A DNA stretch of 15,068 nt from Pirellulaceae bacterium. GTDB taxonomy: Bacteria; Planctomycetota; Planctomycetia; Pirellulales; Pirellulaceae. This document shows positions 1 through 7,881 of the stretch, piece after piece. The notes below the pieces were generated by a model. The model worked only from the letters and a program-made list of their open reading frames with translations. It ran no database searches and was not told the origin of the DNA. Location: assembly GCA_020846515.1 (NCBI GenBank), contig JADLDX010000916.1, positions 1-15,068 on the forward strand, in the 5' to 3' direction. A program made the position numbers and the translations under genes. Position 1 is the first letter of the stretch; each line of letters opens with the position of its first letter.

Positions 1-465
1 CTGGTCAAGCAGAATCCGCGGATCATGGTCTCGCGTACGCTCAGCAAGTCTTACGCGCTGGCGGGTTTGCGCTTTGGCTTTTTGGTCGCCCAACCGGCCA
101 TGATTCGCATGCTCCGCAAAGTAAAGGACAGTTACAACTGCGACGCCCTTAGTCTGGCCGGCGCGACGGCGGCCATCTCGAGTCAAAAGTGGTTAGCGGA
201 AAATCGGGCCAAGATCATCGCTACCCGTAGCTGGATGACCGATAAACTGAGAACTCTCGGCTTTAGCGTTACCGATTCTCACGCCAATTTCGTTTGGTGC
301 ACTTCGACTGAGCATTCCGCCCCGCGATTGTATGAAGGTCTCAAGGCTCAGAAAGTACTAGTGCGATATATGAATTATCAAGGTTGGGGCGATGGCCTGC
401 GCATTAGCGTCGGCACCGATGACGGCGCCCGCGCGGCCCTGAGTATCCTGGAGAGTTTGCTGTGA
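1..465 (+). CDS. hisC: Histidinol-phosphate aminotransferase, C-terminal part (5' end outside window)
   Basis: This is a PLP-dependent class I/II aminotransferase that converts imidazole-acetol phosphate and glutamate to histidinol phosphate in histidine biosynthesis (cytoplasm). The frame is open from base 1, so the gene is cut by the window edge. The 154 codons seen correspond to less than half of a usual HisC of about 350-370 residues. The motif [17 protein letters not shown] carries the Schiff-base lysine (AAG at 46-48), followed by the phosphate-contacting Arg of GLRFG. Near the C-terminus, GLRISVGT contains the arginine expected to bind the substrate carboxylate. The ATG at base 25 is internal to the conserved motif and is not the start. 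The stop TGA (463-465) overlaps the GTG start of hisB by four bases, which indicates translational coupling. Another aminotransferase of this fold is possible from the fragment alone, but the hisB neighbour makes hisC very likely. Confidence 0.92.
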   Translation: MVKQNPRIMVSRTLSKSYALAGLRFGFLVAQPAMIRMLRKVKDSYNCDALSLAGATAAISSQKWLAENRAKIIATRSWMTDKLRTLGFSVTDSHANFVWCTSTEHSAPRLYEGLKAQKVLVRYMNYQGWGDGLRISVGTDDGARAALSILESLL

Positions 466-1058
466 GTAACCCAGTGCGCACCGCCAGTATCGATCGGCAA
501 ACCGCCGAGACCAAGATCTCGCTCAAGCTGACGATAGATGGCACTGGCTCCAGCCAGATTCAAACCGGGGTCGGATTCCTGGACCATATGTTGACCTTGT
601 TTGCCAAACACGGTCTGTTCGATCTGCAAGTCACTTGCGATGGTGATACGCAGGTCGATGCGCACCACACGACCGAGGATATTGGCATTTGCTTAGGCCA
701 GGCCTTTCGTGCGGCCTTAGGTGACAAGCGAGGTATCACCCGCTACGGCCATATCGTGTTGCCTATGGAAGAGACCTTGGTCACCGTGGCGGTCGATTTG
801 AGTGGACGCAACTACCTCGTGTTTCATGCCCCAATGCCCTCGCCGACGATTGGCCAGTTCGATAGCGAGTTGGTCGAAGATTTTTGGTATGCGTTCGCCA
901 GCAACGCCATGTGTAATTTTCATGTGCTGCTGCATTATGGGCGCAACAGTCATCACATTGCCGAGGGCATTTTTAAAGCTGCTGCGCGCTCTCTGCGTAC
1001 GGCCACCAGCATCGATCCCCGTCAAAGTGGTGTTCCCAGCACTAAAGGGCAACTGTAA
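462..1058 (+). CDS. hisB: Imidazoleglycerol-phosphate dehydratase
   Basis: It dehydrates imidazoleglycerol phosphate to imidazole-acetol phosphate, the step before HisC. The protein has 198 residues, the normal size of a stand-alone HisB, so the phosphatase domain of the enterobacterial bifunctional enzyme is absent. Visible family motifs are GFLDHML (38-44), the metal-binding DAHHTTED (66-73), a second metal site [10 protein letters not shown] (164-173) and the C-terminal [12 protein letters not shown]. These are the paired Mn-binding His/Glu motifs of the two half-repeats. The start is a GTG overlapping the hisC stop (GTGA). An ATG start would remove the conserved N-terminal strand. The usual PMD[DE] motif reads PMEET here, a conservative change. 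It is the last gene of the histidine unit. The next gene starts 46 bases later behind its own promoter-like box. Confidence 0.97.
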   Translation: MSNPVRTASIDRQTAETKISLKLTIDGTGSSQIQTGVGFLDHMLTLFAKHGLFDLQVTCDGDTQVDAHHTTEDIGICLGQAFRAALGDKRGITRYGHIVLPMEETLVTVAVDLSGRNYLVFHAPMPSPTIGQFDSELVEDFWYAFASNAMCNFHVLLHYGRNSHHIAEGIFKAAARSLRTATSIDPRQSGVPSTKGQL

Positions 1059-1088
1059 ACAGTCCGCCCCTTGGTGTCGTCTGGGATT

Positions 1089-1097
1089 TGCTATACT
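1089..1097 (+). promoter_or_regulatory. Extended -10 box (TGcTATACT) before moxR-like gene
   Basis: TGCTATACT lies in the 46-base gap after hisB. TATACT (1092-1097) is one base from the TATAAT consensus, and the TG one base upstream makes an extended -10. The box ends 7 bases before the ATG at 1105, so a normally spaced transcription start would fall at or within a base or two of the start codon. A poor -35 candidate (TTGGTG, 1071-1076) lies 15 bases upstream. No Shine-Dalgarno sequence precedes the ATG. Promoter function is inferred from sequence only. Confidence 0.5.
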
Positions 1098-1104
1098 ACT
1101 TGAT

Positions 1105-2163
1105 ATGTCATCCAATCCTCCACAAACTTTCGACGATGTCGAAGGCCTTAAACGGCTTAGCTCCTCTTGTGCATCTATTCGGCAAGAGCTCAGTCGTGTT
1201 ATCGTCGGTCAAGACGCCGTCATTGAACAGTTGCTGATCGCGCTGCTGGCCGGTGGACATTGCTTGCTGATCGGTGTACCCGGTTTAGCCAAGACATTAA
1301 TGATTTCCAGTTTGGCCAAGTCGCTGGAGCTGGAATTCAGTCGTATACAGTTCACTCCCGACTTGATGCCGGCAGATATCACGGGTACTGAGGTCATTCA
1401 AGAGAATCGTCAGCAGGGTAGCCGTGAGTTTCGGTTTTTGCGCGGGCCCATTTTCGCCAACATCGTCTTGGCCGACGAAATCAACCGCACACCACCCAAG
1501 ACACAGGCCGCATTGCTTGAAGCCATGCAAGAGCGTCAAGTCACTGTCGGTGGTGAACGTCATCCCCTGCCGTCGCCGTTTTTTGTACTGGCTACCCAAA
1601 ATCCAATTGAGCAGGAGGGCACCTATCCGCTGCCTGAAGCCCAGTTGGATCGATTTATGTTCAACGTCCTGGTCGATTATCCGAGTCAATCCGATGAACT
1701 GGAGATCGTCTTGCGCACCACCAGCGATGCGCAAACGGAACTGGCCAGTCAGTTGTCGGGCAGTGAGTTGTTGCAGTTGACGCATTTGGTGCGGCGCATC
1801 GCCATTACACCGCAATTGGCCTTGATGGCCACGCAGATCGCCCGGTTGACGCGGCCAACGGATGAGGGGGCCAGTCAGTTGGTCCGCAGTTGTGTACGCT
1901 GGGGAGCGGGTCCCCGGGCCAGTCAATATCTGGTGTTGGGTGCCAAAGCCCGTGCGGCCCTACTGGGCAGCCCCATTGTGCGCCGCGAAGACATCGATGC
2001 GGTGGCACCAGCCGTGCTGCGCCATCGATTGCGATTGAATTTTCAAGCTGAAGCGCAAGGCGTCTCCGCAGTCGATATCATCAAAGAAGTGCTAGAAGGC
2101 GTCGATCAAAGCCTGGAGTCGAGCGCAACGCGTGAACGCATCAGCAAAGTACTTCGATCCTGA
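1105..2163 (+). CDS. MoxR-family AAA+ ATPase
   Basis: A 352-residue cytoplasmic MoxR-type AAA+ ATPase. Members act as chaperones that help metal-dependent VWA proteins mature or change state. Motifs in order are Walker A GVPGLAKT (57-64), Walker B VLADE (121-125) followed by [18 protein letters not shown], sensor 1 ATQNP (163-167) and LDRF (181-184), with a C-terminal AAA lid. The length is typical (about 320-350). I chose ATG 1105 because residues before it would run back through hisB in another frame and show no homology. The RVIVGQ region typical of MoxR N-termini begins at about residue 31. There is no obvious ribosome-binding site, and the TATACT box ends 7 bases upstream. The 3' end overlaps the DUF58 gene by 32 bases, the classic MoxR-DUF58 pairing. 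The client is not known and is probably one of the VWA proteins encoded downstream. Confidence 0.95.
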   Translation: MSSNPPQTFDDVEGLKRLSSSCASIRQELSRVIVGQDAVIEQLLIALLAGGHCLLIGVPGLAKTLMISSLAKSLELEFSRIQFTPDLMPADITGTEVIQENRQQGSREFRFLRGPIFANIVLADEINRTPPKTQAALLEAMQERQVTVGGERHPLPSPFFVLATQNPIEQEGTYPLPEAQLDRFMFNVLVDYPSQSDELEIVLRTTSDAQTELASQLSGSELLQLTHLVRRIAITPQLALMATQIARLTRPTDEGASQLVRSCVRWGAGPRASQYLVLGAKARAALLGSPIVRREDIDAVAPAVLRHRLRLNFQAEAQGVSAVDIIKEVLEGVDQSLESSATRERISKVLRS

Positions 2164-3040
2164 TACGCTGGCCCGTATCCAGCCGTTAGGCTTGCGCGCG
2201 CGCTCTCTGGTCGAAGGGCTGATCGCCGGCCAGCATCGTAGCCCGCTGAAAGGTCGCTCAATCGAATTCGCCCAGCATCGCGAATACACCCCAGGCGATG
2301 ATACGCGACAGGTCGATTGGAAAGTCTATGCGCGCAGTGATAAGTTCTATCTCAAGCAGTTCGAAGACGAAACCAATCTTCAGTGCACACTGCTGTTGGA
2401 TATCAGTCAGAGCATGTCCTTTCGCGGCCCACACAGTCCGCTCAGCAAACTTGAGTACGCGCAGCTGGTAGCCGCCAGTCTGGGCTCCCTCATTCTGGCC
2501 CAGCAAGACGCAGTTGGTTTAGGTACGTTTACCAACGACATGGAAACCTGGTTGGTGCCTAGCGCTAGTCCCACGCGCTGGGATGACATCGTGCATGCGC
2601 TCGATTGTCCAGCCAAAGATGGCACGGCGCGTTCCAATATTCCGCAGGCATTAACCCTGGCCGCATCGCGCGTCAAACGGCGTGGTTTGATTGTGTTGAT
2701 CAGTGATCTATTGGGCGATGCGAACCAAACCCTTTCGGCATTAAAGCTGCTAAACTTCCAGCGCCATGATGTGCTGGTCCTGCATACGCTCGATCGCAGC
2801 GAAGTCGATTTCCAATTCGATCGTGCCACCCGCTTTATCGGCTTGGAAGGCTTGCCCAGCATCGCCGCCGATCCGCGCTTGATTGGCTCGGCCTATCGCA
2901 AGGCCATGCAGAGTTTCATTCATACGCTGCAAAGCGGCGCGCAGCAGATGGGGATGGAGTATCACCTATTGGTGACCGATGAATCGTTAGCGGTGGCGTT
3001 AGCGCACATGTTGGCTCGCCGTCGGAAGGCCACGATATGA
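2132..3040 (+). CDS. DUF58 domain protein (VWA-like, MoxR partner)
   Basis: A 302-residue soluble protein of the DUF58 family, which accompanies MoxR ATPases and carries a VWA-like fold. The hallmark stretch runs from FDPDTLARI through [39 protein letters not shown] and [11 protein letters not shown] (residues 8-82). It is followed by LLLDISQSM, in which D90-x-S92-x-S94 is a MIDAS-like metal site. There is no transmembrane helix or signal peptide, so the protein is cytoplasmic or peripheral. The start is GTG at 2132, inside the end of the MoxR gene. A later start would cut into the domain, and a weak GGAG lies 13 bases upstream. The large overlap suggests the two proteins are made together. 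Its molecular function is not established; a role as adaptor or client of the ATPase is an inference from the conserved pairing. Confidence 0.93.
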   Translation: MNASAKYFDPDTLARIQPLGLRARSLVEGLIAGQHRSPLKGRSIEFAQHREYTPGDDTRQVDWKVYARSDKFYLKQFEDETNLQCTLLLDISQSMSFRGPHSPLSKLEYAQLVAASLGSLILAQQDAVGLGTFTNDMETWLVPSASPTRWDDIVHALDCPAKDGTARSNIPQALTLAASRVKRRGLIVLISDLLGDANQTLSALKLLNFQRHDVLVLHTLDRSEVDFQFDRATRFIGLEGLPSIAADPRLIGSAYRKAMQSFIHTLQSGAQQMGMEYHLLVTDESLAVALAHMLARRRKATI

Positions 3041-3056
3041 GGCAGCGTGCAGTCTG

Positions 3057-5285
3057 ATGTTTGATGTCTTCACGATAGCCGCAATTGAACTGGGTAGCGC
3101 ATGGATGCTCGGCTGGCTGGCCGCCGCCGCCATTCCGTTGGCGTTGCATCTACTGCATCGCCGTCGACAACAAGAGATTGCCTGGGCAGCCATCGAACTG
3201 CTGATGCAAGCCATCCAACAGAATTCGCGGACCGTTCGTATCGAAGGCTGGTTATTGTTACTGCTGCGCACGCTGGCGTTAATACTGTTTGCCATTGCCT
3301 TGGTGCGACCATTGCTCAGCGGGCCTGCCAATACAGATGCCGTCACGACGCAGCCGCCTCGGTTATGGATCATCGTCTTGGATGGTTCGTATTCCATGGT
3401 CTATACGCCTGGACGTCAATCACTATGGCAACAGGCCCAGCAAAGTGCAGTCGATCTCGTTCAACAATCCGGGCCAAACGATGCGTTTGCCTTGGTGCAA
3501 TTGGGTGAACCATCGATGGCCATCATCGGTGCTCCAGCCTTTGATGCCAGTCGAGTCATCAACGAAATTCAGAGGCTCAAGTGTAGCGATGGTGGCGGTG
3601 ATCTGGCCGGTTGTTTAGAAGTGGTACAGCAATCCATCGAAGACTCGCGGGTGGTTACCGAGGATAGCGAAGTGCACATTGTGTTTTACACCGACATGGG
3701 ACGAGATACCTGGCAAGCGGCGGTGACCGGTGATCAAAAACGCACACTGCAGGAACTGTCATCGCGTCATTTTGTGCGCATCGAATCGTTTGCTCCCGAG
3801 AACCCTACCAACCTGGCAATTACGGCCATGGAGCCCGATTCACCCCTGGCTCTCCAGGGGCGGCCATTGGGCTGTGCGGTGACTGTGCATAACTATGGCT
3901 CCATCAATCTATCGCGTGTGCCGGTCCAGTTTCAATCGGGCGGTTCAACCCTGCGGACCGAGTTCGTCGATTGTCCGGCCGGCCAGGCGCGGACCGTGAA
4001 TGCTCAACTGCAACCATCCAACGCGCTCGACTGGAACATAAGTGCTGTCCTGCCGGACGATCGATTGCAACTGGATAATCGTCGTGAATTGGTGATTAGC
4101 GTGCGACCGCAAGTGCGAGTGGTTACGATCGAAGAGTCCAGCGGCGCGGCGCGTCTGGTCAACCTTAGCCTGTCCCCCAGTGGCAGCGCGTCTGATACGG
4201 TTTCATCCCTGTCACGCCGAGCCATGACGGTTGAGACTTGGAATACACTCGACCTGCAATCGCGGGCGCTTGGCGATTTTGATGCCGTTGTGTTAGTGGA
4301 TGTGACGGAGTTGAGCGCAAGCACTGTTTCCAAGCTGCGTGGTTTTGTTCAAGCCGGTGGCGCATTGCTGGTGCTGGTTGGTCCACGTACTCAGCCCAAT
4401 GCCTGGAATGCTCCCGAGAACAGTTTGAAAGAGTTGTGTGGTTTTGGGCTGACTGAACCATCGGCCCCGGGCGACTGGCGCATTGATCCACTGAACTATA
4501 CTAGTCCCATCGCTAAACCATTCGCCAATTTTCTCGACGCCGGTTTGCTCACCACGCCTCTGTTTCGCTATTGGAAAATCGAACGCAACTCCGATACGGA
4601 CTGGGTGATTGATCTGGCGTTTACCAGTGGCGATCCTTGGATTGTGCGTCGTGCGGTCGATAGCGGCTGGACAGCGGTCATGCTTAGTGCTCCCGAATCA
4701 GGTCGAGGTCTAAGCAGTGGCGCAGCGAGTTGGAATGCCATGGCCACCTGGCCCAGCTTTGTGCCGATCATGCAGAAGATGATCGAGACTCTGGTCGGTG
4801 GTAGCGATCAACAACAAAATGTCACGATTGGCCAGCCGTTGCGTGGTTGGCTGTCACCCACGACGCGCGCTGAGGAGCTGACCGTGCGACGCCCCGATAG
4901 CTCCTCCAGTCGCTTAACTGTGCCCCCACCCGTTTCAAATGCCCGCGCGCAGTGGTCCTATCCGTTGACGGATCGTGCCGGGGTGTATGTGGTCAGTGGC
5001 AGTCAACAGACTGGTGCCAGCCAGGTGACCAGTGGCAGTGACTCAGCCAAGCAAGTTTACGCGGTGAACATCAATCCTGCGCAAAGTGATTTACAGAGCT
5101 TAAGCGTAGATGCCTTGACACTGGGGACTGGATCCAAGCCCGCCGCCACCGCTCGATCCACCACGCTAGCGCAGGCGAATTCAAGTCAGACGGAATGGTT
5201 GGCCCAAGCTTGCCTGGTAGCATTGCTGTTGGTGTTGGCCTGCGAGTCCGTGTTGGCCTGGCATCTCGGAAGGCGTTTAGCATGA
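3057..5285 (+). CDS. BatA-like membrane protein with VWA domain
   Basis: A 742-residue membrane protein. The N-terminus is the BatA/aerotolerance-type domain: TM helix at about 15-33 followed by HRRR, then a second TM at about 64-87. A VWA-like domain follows, with LDGSYSM (MIDAS D109-x-S111-x-S113). Further on is a CARDB-like beta region (about 255-350), then a class I amidotransferase-like Rossmann segment, FDAVVLVDVTELSASTVSKL to GGALLVLVG (about 406-442), without an obvious catalytic Cys-His pair. A last TM at about 716-737 precedes a short cytoplasmic tail. The architecture predicts a large periplasmic portion anchored at both ends. A Ser/Gln/Thr-rich stretch (SGSQQTGASQVTSGSDS) sits before the last helix. 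ATG 3057 lies 16 bases after the DUF58 stop, and the stop overlaps the next ATG (ATGA). The function is inferred as cell-envelope homeostasis, as for Bat proteins; the actual role is unknown. Confidence 0.88.
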   Translation: MFDVFTIAAIELGSAWMLGWLAAAAIPLALHLLHRRRQQEIAWAAIELLMQAIQQNSRTVRIEGWLLLLLRTLALILFAIALVRPLLSGPANTDAVTTQPPRLWIIVLDGSYSMVYTPGRQSLWQQAQQSAVDLVQQSGPNDAFALVQLGEPSMAIIGAPAFDASRVINEIQRLKCSDGGGDLAGCLEVVQQSIEDSRVVTEDSEVHIVFYTDMGRDTWQAAVTGDQKRTLQELSSRHFVRIESFAPENPTNLAITAMEPDSPLALQGRPLGCAVTVHNYGSINLSRVPVQFQSGGSTLRTEFVDCPAGQARTVNAQLQPSNALDWNISAVLPDDRLQLDNRRELVISVRPQVRVVTIEESSGAARLVNLSLSPSGSASDTVSSLSRRAMTVETWNTLDLQSRALGDFDAVVLVDVTELSASTVSKLRGFVQAGGALLVLVGPRTQPNAWNAPENSLKELCGFGLTEPSAPGDWRIDPLNYTSPIAKPFANFLDAGLLTTPLFRYWKIERNSDTDWVIDLAFTSGDPWIVRRAVDSGWTAVMLSAPESGRGLSSGAASWNAMATWPSFVPIMQKMIETLVGGSDQQQNVTIGQPLRGWLSPTTRAEELTVRRPDSSSSRLTVPPPVSNARAQWSYPLTDRAGVYVVSGSQQTGASQVTSGSDSAKQVYAVNINPAQSDLQSLSVDALTLGTGSKPAATARSTTLAQANSSQTEWLAQACLVALLLVLACESVLAWHLGRRLA

Positions 5286-7768
5286 TGCTGGCGGCCATTA
5301 TCCAAGACGCGTGCTTGGGCTCGTTCAACTTGAGCTCTTTGAGCTTGGGCTCGTTCACTTTAGGCACACCAGTTTTGGACACATTAATCTTGGGGCAGGC
5401 GGCAGCGCCCACTACCGGCATTGAGCAAGTGCTCGATCGCGCCTGGCCCTGGTCGATTTGGTTTACATTGCTGTGCGGTCTGTTGGTGGCATTGGTCGTG
5501 TCGGCCTTATACGCCACGGAGCGAGGTCGCGCGTCGCAAGGACGACGCGCTCTGCTGGCCGGTCTGCGGGTGGCAGCGCTGCTGCTGGTCGTTTGGATGT
5601 TGGCCGGCTGGAGTATCCAGCGTTTTAAGAGCGACATGCCTGAGCTGGTCATACTGATTGATGATTCGGCAAGTATGCAGACCAGTGATGGGGCGTCGGT
5701 AACATCGACTGGTCGTCAGCCTCGCCAGTCTCGCTGGGAGACAGCCAAGCAAATACTGATTAAGACCTGGAGCTCTGACGATGAGCTGGCTAGCCGTCGA
5801 TATCGTCCCAAGCTGTACGCGATCGCCGAGGAGGCTCGGCAATTGGCGACCAGTTCTGAGGAACTGACCGCAGCGCTGGCACAAGTGGAACCGAAAGGCC
5901 AACACAGTCGCATAGGCGACGGATTGATCCAAGTAATGCAACGGCAGTCGGGGCGCCCGACTGCGGCGGTTGTTTTATTTAGCGATGGAATCGTGACCAG
6001 CGGTTCGCCGTTGGAAGATGCCGTTGCCTCGGCGCGTCGCTTGGGCATTCCTGTTTATTGTGTGGCTACCGGTGAGCAGTTGCCGCAACCCGATTTGGCC
6101 TTGGTAGATTTGCTAGCTGACGATGCGGTGTACTTAGGGGATCGAGTCAATGTGCAAGTGTCAGTGGCAGCTTCGGATGTGGCCGCGCATCGCACGACTG
6201 TAAATCTGCGAGATATGCAGTCGGGGCAAGTTGTCGATGCGGCCCAAGTCGAATTGTCGTCCGCGCGCAATACGACGACTGTGCAACTCAGTTTCGTACC
6301 GAAGGTGGCTGGTAGTTCGGTAATTAAACTTGAGATCGCGGCCGCGCCGGGTGAAAAGAACCTCGACAACAACGTGCTCGACCGAGTAATTGATGTTCGC
6401 GATCAGACATTGCGCGTCCTGATGGTGCAACGCTCGCCCAGCTTTGAATATCGATTCCTTAAAACGCTGCTCGAACGTACATCGAATCTGGCTGATCCGG
6501 ATAAACGAGCGTTTGAACTGGACGTCGTGTTACAAGATGCGGATGCCTCGCATGTGGCACAGGACTCCCATGCTTTGCGATTGGTTCCCGGCGACCTGGA
6601 AACCATCGCCAGTTACGATGTGGTGATCATTGGTCAACTGGACCCAGCCTTGGTAGCCGGTAGCACACAGCAGATGATTGTTGACCAGGTCACCACGGCT
6701 GGCTGCGGTTGTATGTTTGTGTGTCATCCCGATTTTCAGCCCAGCCAATTGCTCGGTTGGCCGCTGGGGAAGCTGCTGCCGCTGGAGTTAAGCGGCAGCG
6801 GTCAAGTGAGCAATGTCTCGGGAGGTATAGCTGATTCGACTGGTCCAGGCGTGTGGAAATACGATGGGACATCCCGACGCTGGCAACCGACCATGTTAGG
6901 TCAATCCGCTTTGCCACTGCAATTGGTGGATGCAGGCAGTGCCGATAGCCTGTGGCGAACTCTGCCTGGCCCAGATTGGCATTTTGTACCGGGCCCGTTG
7001 AAAGCGGGTGCCCAAGTATTGGCCACAGCGGTCTCGGAACAGGCATCAGCGAACGCGAACATGGCGAGTGCGCCGCTGTTGATCAGCCAGTTTACTGGTG
7101 CTGGTCGCGTGGTGATGCAAACCACCGACGAGACCTATCGTTGGATAGGTTATCGCGGTAACGAATTGATGTACGAACGCTATTGGATCCAGATGTTGCG
7201 TTGGCTGTCGCGTGGAAAACTGAATCGACAGGATCAATCGGAGTTAGCGGTTGAGCCGCGGCGGGCGCAGTTGGGCGAAGCGGTACAGTTCACGGTACGA
7301 TTAGGAGCCAATGTGGCCGCGGGCTTGGATGTGGCTCAGTGTCAGGTGACGGTGGAACGCATTGGTGGCGATGTAAAGCAAGTGCAGCTCAATCGCACCC
7401 AAGCGGCGACGGCCGAATTCAAGGCCAGCGACGCAGGTTTAGCAGCCGGCAGTTATCGTGCGACGCTCAGCCGTCCACAGGATGCGACGTTAGGTAGTGT
7501 AACCTTCACCGTGACAGCGCCTCCGGGTGAGCAGGCCAATTTGCGCTCCGACTGGCGGGCCATGCAGACTTTGGCCGATCAGACGCATGGCAAATTCTTC
7601 ACGGCGGCCAAGGCCGATAGCTTGTTGCGCCAATTGCCCACCGGTACTCCAGTTCGCCGCGGCGCCTTGCCACCCGTCCCCTTATGGAACACCCCCTGGG
7701 TCGCGCTCGCCTTCGTGCTGATCGTCACCCTCGAATGGATCCTCCGCCGCCTATCCAACATGCTCTAA
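5282..7768 (+). CDS. Large VWA membrane protein with amidotransferase-like domain
   Basis: An 828-residue membrane protein and the last gene of the MoxR block. The start is ATG 5282, which overlaps the previous stop as ATGA. The frame is open further upstream, but only inside the neighbouring gene. Two TM helices (about 57-76 and 92-110) precede a VWA domain with ILIDDSASM (D127-x-S129-x-S131) and a later VVLFSDG strand. A carbohydrate/CARDB-like beta region follows, then MVQRSPSFEYRFLKTLLER (about 381-399), YDVVIIGQLDP (about 445) and GCGCMFVCHPDF, which form the amidotransferase-like fold common in planctomycete VWA proteins. The conserved block YRWIGYRGNELMYERYWIQMLRWLSRG (about 619-645) and a C-terminal TM close the protein. 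An unusual pentapeptide-like repeat occupies residues 11-40. The stop TAA lies in the palindrome shared with the convergent gene. Most of the protein should be periplasmic. The function is unknown. Confidence 0.87.
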   Translation: MMLAAIIQDACLGSFNLSSLSLGSFTLGTPVLDTLILGQAAAPTTGIEQVLDRAWPWSIWFTLLCGLLVALVVSALYATERGRASQGRRALLAGLRVAALLLVVWMLAGWSIQRFKSDMPELVILIDDSASMQTSDGASVTSTGRQPRQSRWETAKQILIKTWSSDDELASRRYRPKLYAIAEEARQLATSSEELTAALAQVEPKGQHSRIGDGLIQVMQRQSGRPTAAVVLFSDGIVTSGSPLEDAVASARRLGIPVYCVATGEQLPQPDLALVDLLADDAVYLGDRVNVQVSVAASDVAAHRTTVNLRDMQSGQVVDAAQVELSSARNTTTVQLSFVPKVAGSSVIKLEIAAAPGEKNLDNNVLDRVIDVRDQTLRVLMVQRSPSFEYRFLKTLLERTSNLADPDKRAFELDVVLQDADASHVAQDSHALRLVPGDLETIASYDVVIIGQLDPALVAGSTQQMIVDQVTTAGCGCMFVCHPDFQPSQLLGWPLGKLLPLELSGSGQVSNVSGGIADSTGPGVWKYDGTSRRWQPTMLGQSALPLQLVDAGSADSLWRTLPGPDWHFVPGPLKAGAQVLATAVSEQASANANMASAPLLISQFTGAGRVVMQTTDETYRWIGYRGNELMYERYWIQMLRWLSRGKLNRQDQSELAVEPRRAQLGEAVQFTVRLGANVAAGLDVAQCQVTVERIGGDVKQVQLNRTQAATAEFKASDAGLAAGSYRATLSRPQDATLGSVTFTVTAPPGEQANLRSDWRAMQTLADQTHGKFFTAAKADSLLRQLPTGTPVRRGALPPVPLWNTPWVALAFVLIVTLEWILRRLSNML
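5312..5401 (+). repeat. 15-nt periodic tract encoding six pentapeptide-like units
   Basis: Ninety bases read in frame as CLGSF NLSSL SLGSF TLGTP VLDTL ILGQA. Every second codon is TTG or TTA (Leu), and the next residue is Gly, Ser or Asp. Within it, GCTTGGGCTCGTTCA occurs exactly twice, 30 bases apart (5313-5327 and 5343-5357). The period of 15 bases looks like local tandem duplication of a five-codon unit. It lies at the extreme N-terminus of the large VWA protein, before its first TM helix. Confidence 0.8.
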
Positions 7769-7881
7769 AAAAGGGGGCACGGCAAAAAAGGGGTCAGGTC
7801 TATTTTCCCCCTAGCTTTCCTTACTCAGGCAGCCGGCGCAAGGAAAATAGACCTGACCCCTTTTTTGTGACCCCTTTTTAG
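7765..7881. repeat. Nested palindromic (REP-like) element containing both flanking stop codons
   Basis: The inner arms 7783-7808 and 7842-7867 are a perfect 26-bp inverted repeat (core GGGGTCAGGTCTATTTTCC) around a 33-base loop. Outer arms CTAAAAAAGGGGGCAC (7765-7780) and, on the minus strand, CTAAAAAGGGGTCAC (7881-7867) form an imperfect second pair. The TAA stops of the VWA gene (7766-7768) and of the radical SAM gene (minus, 7880-7878) both lie in the outer arms. The arrangement fits a mobile REP/MITE-like repeat or a specialised bidirectional terminator. Copy number elsewhere cannot be judged here. Confidence 0.85.
7783..7867. terminator. Probable bidirectional terminator between convergent genes
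   Basis: The 26-bp stem has an A6 tract at the left base and a T6 tract at the right base, so on either strand the transcript forms a GC-containing hairpin (GGGGTCAGGTC/GACCTGACCCC) ending in U residues. It sits between convergent stops 109 bases apart. The 33-base loop is longer than in a standard intrinsic terminator, so efficiency is uncertain. Confidence 0.5.

Noticed and set aside
802..1104. Upstream extension of the MoxR reading frame by 101 codons
   Set aside because: It lies inside hisB in another frame and shows no AAA+ or other recognisable sequence; ATG 1105 begins the normal N-terminus.
717..1115. Antisense frame across hisB
   Set aside because: Shadow of a strongly conserved gene on the other strand; no supporting motif or start signal.
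4497..4502. TATACT inside the BatA-like gene
   Set aside because: Located mid-gene with no start nearby; probably chance.
5195..5281. Upstream extension of the large VWA gene by 29 codons
   Set aside because: It overlaps the BatA-like gene; the ATGA overlap at 5282-5285 is a typical coupled start.
5071..5652. Antisense frame of 193 codons with a PKxxE-like repeat
   Set aside because: The repeat is the mirror of the 15-nt tract in the real gene; the frame spans two genes and has no family features.
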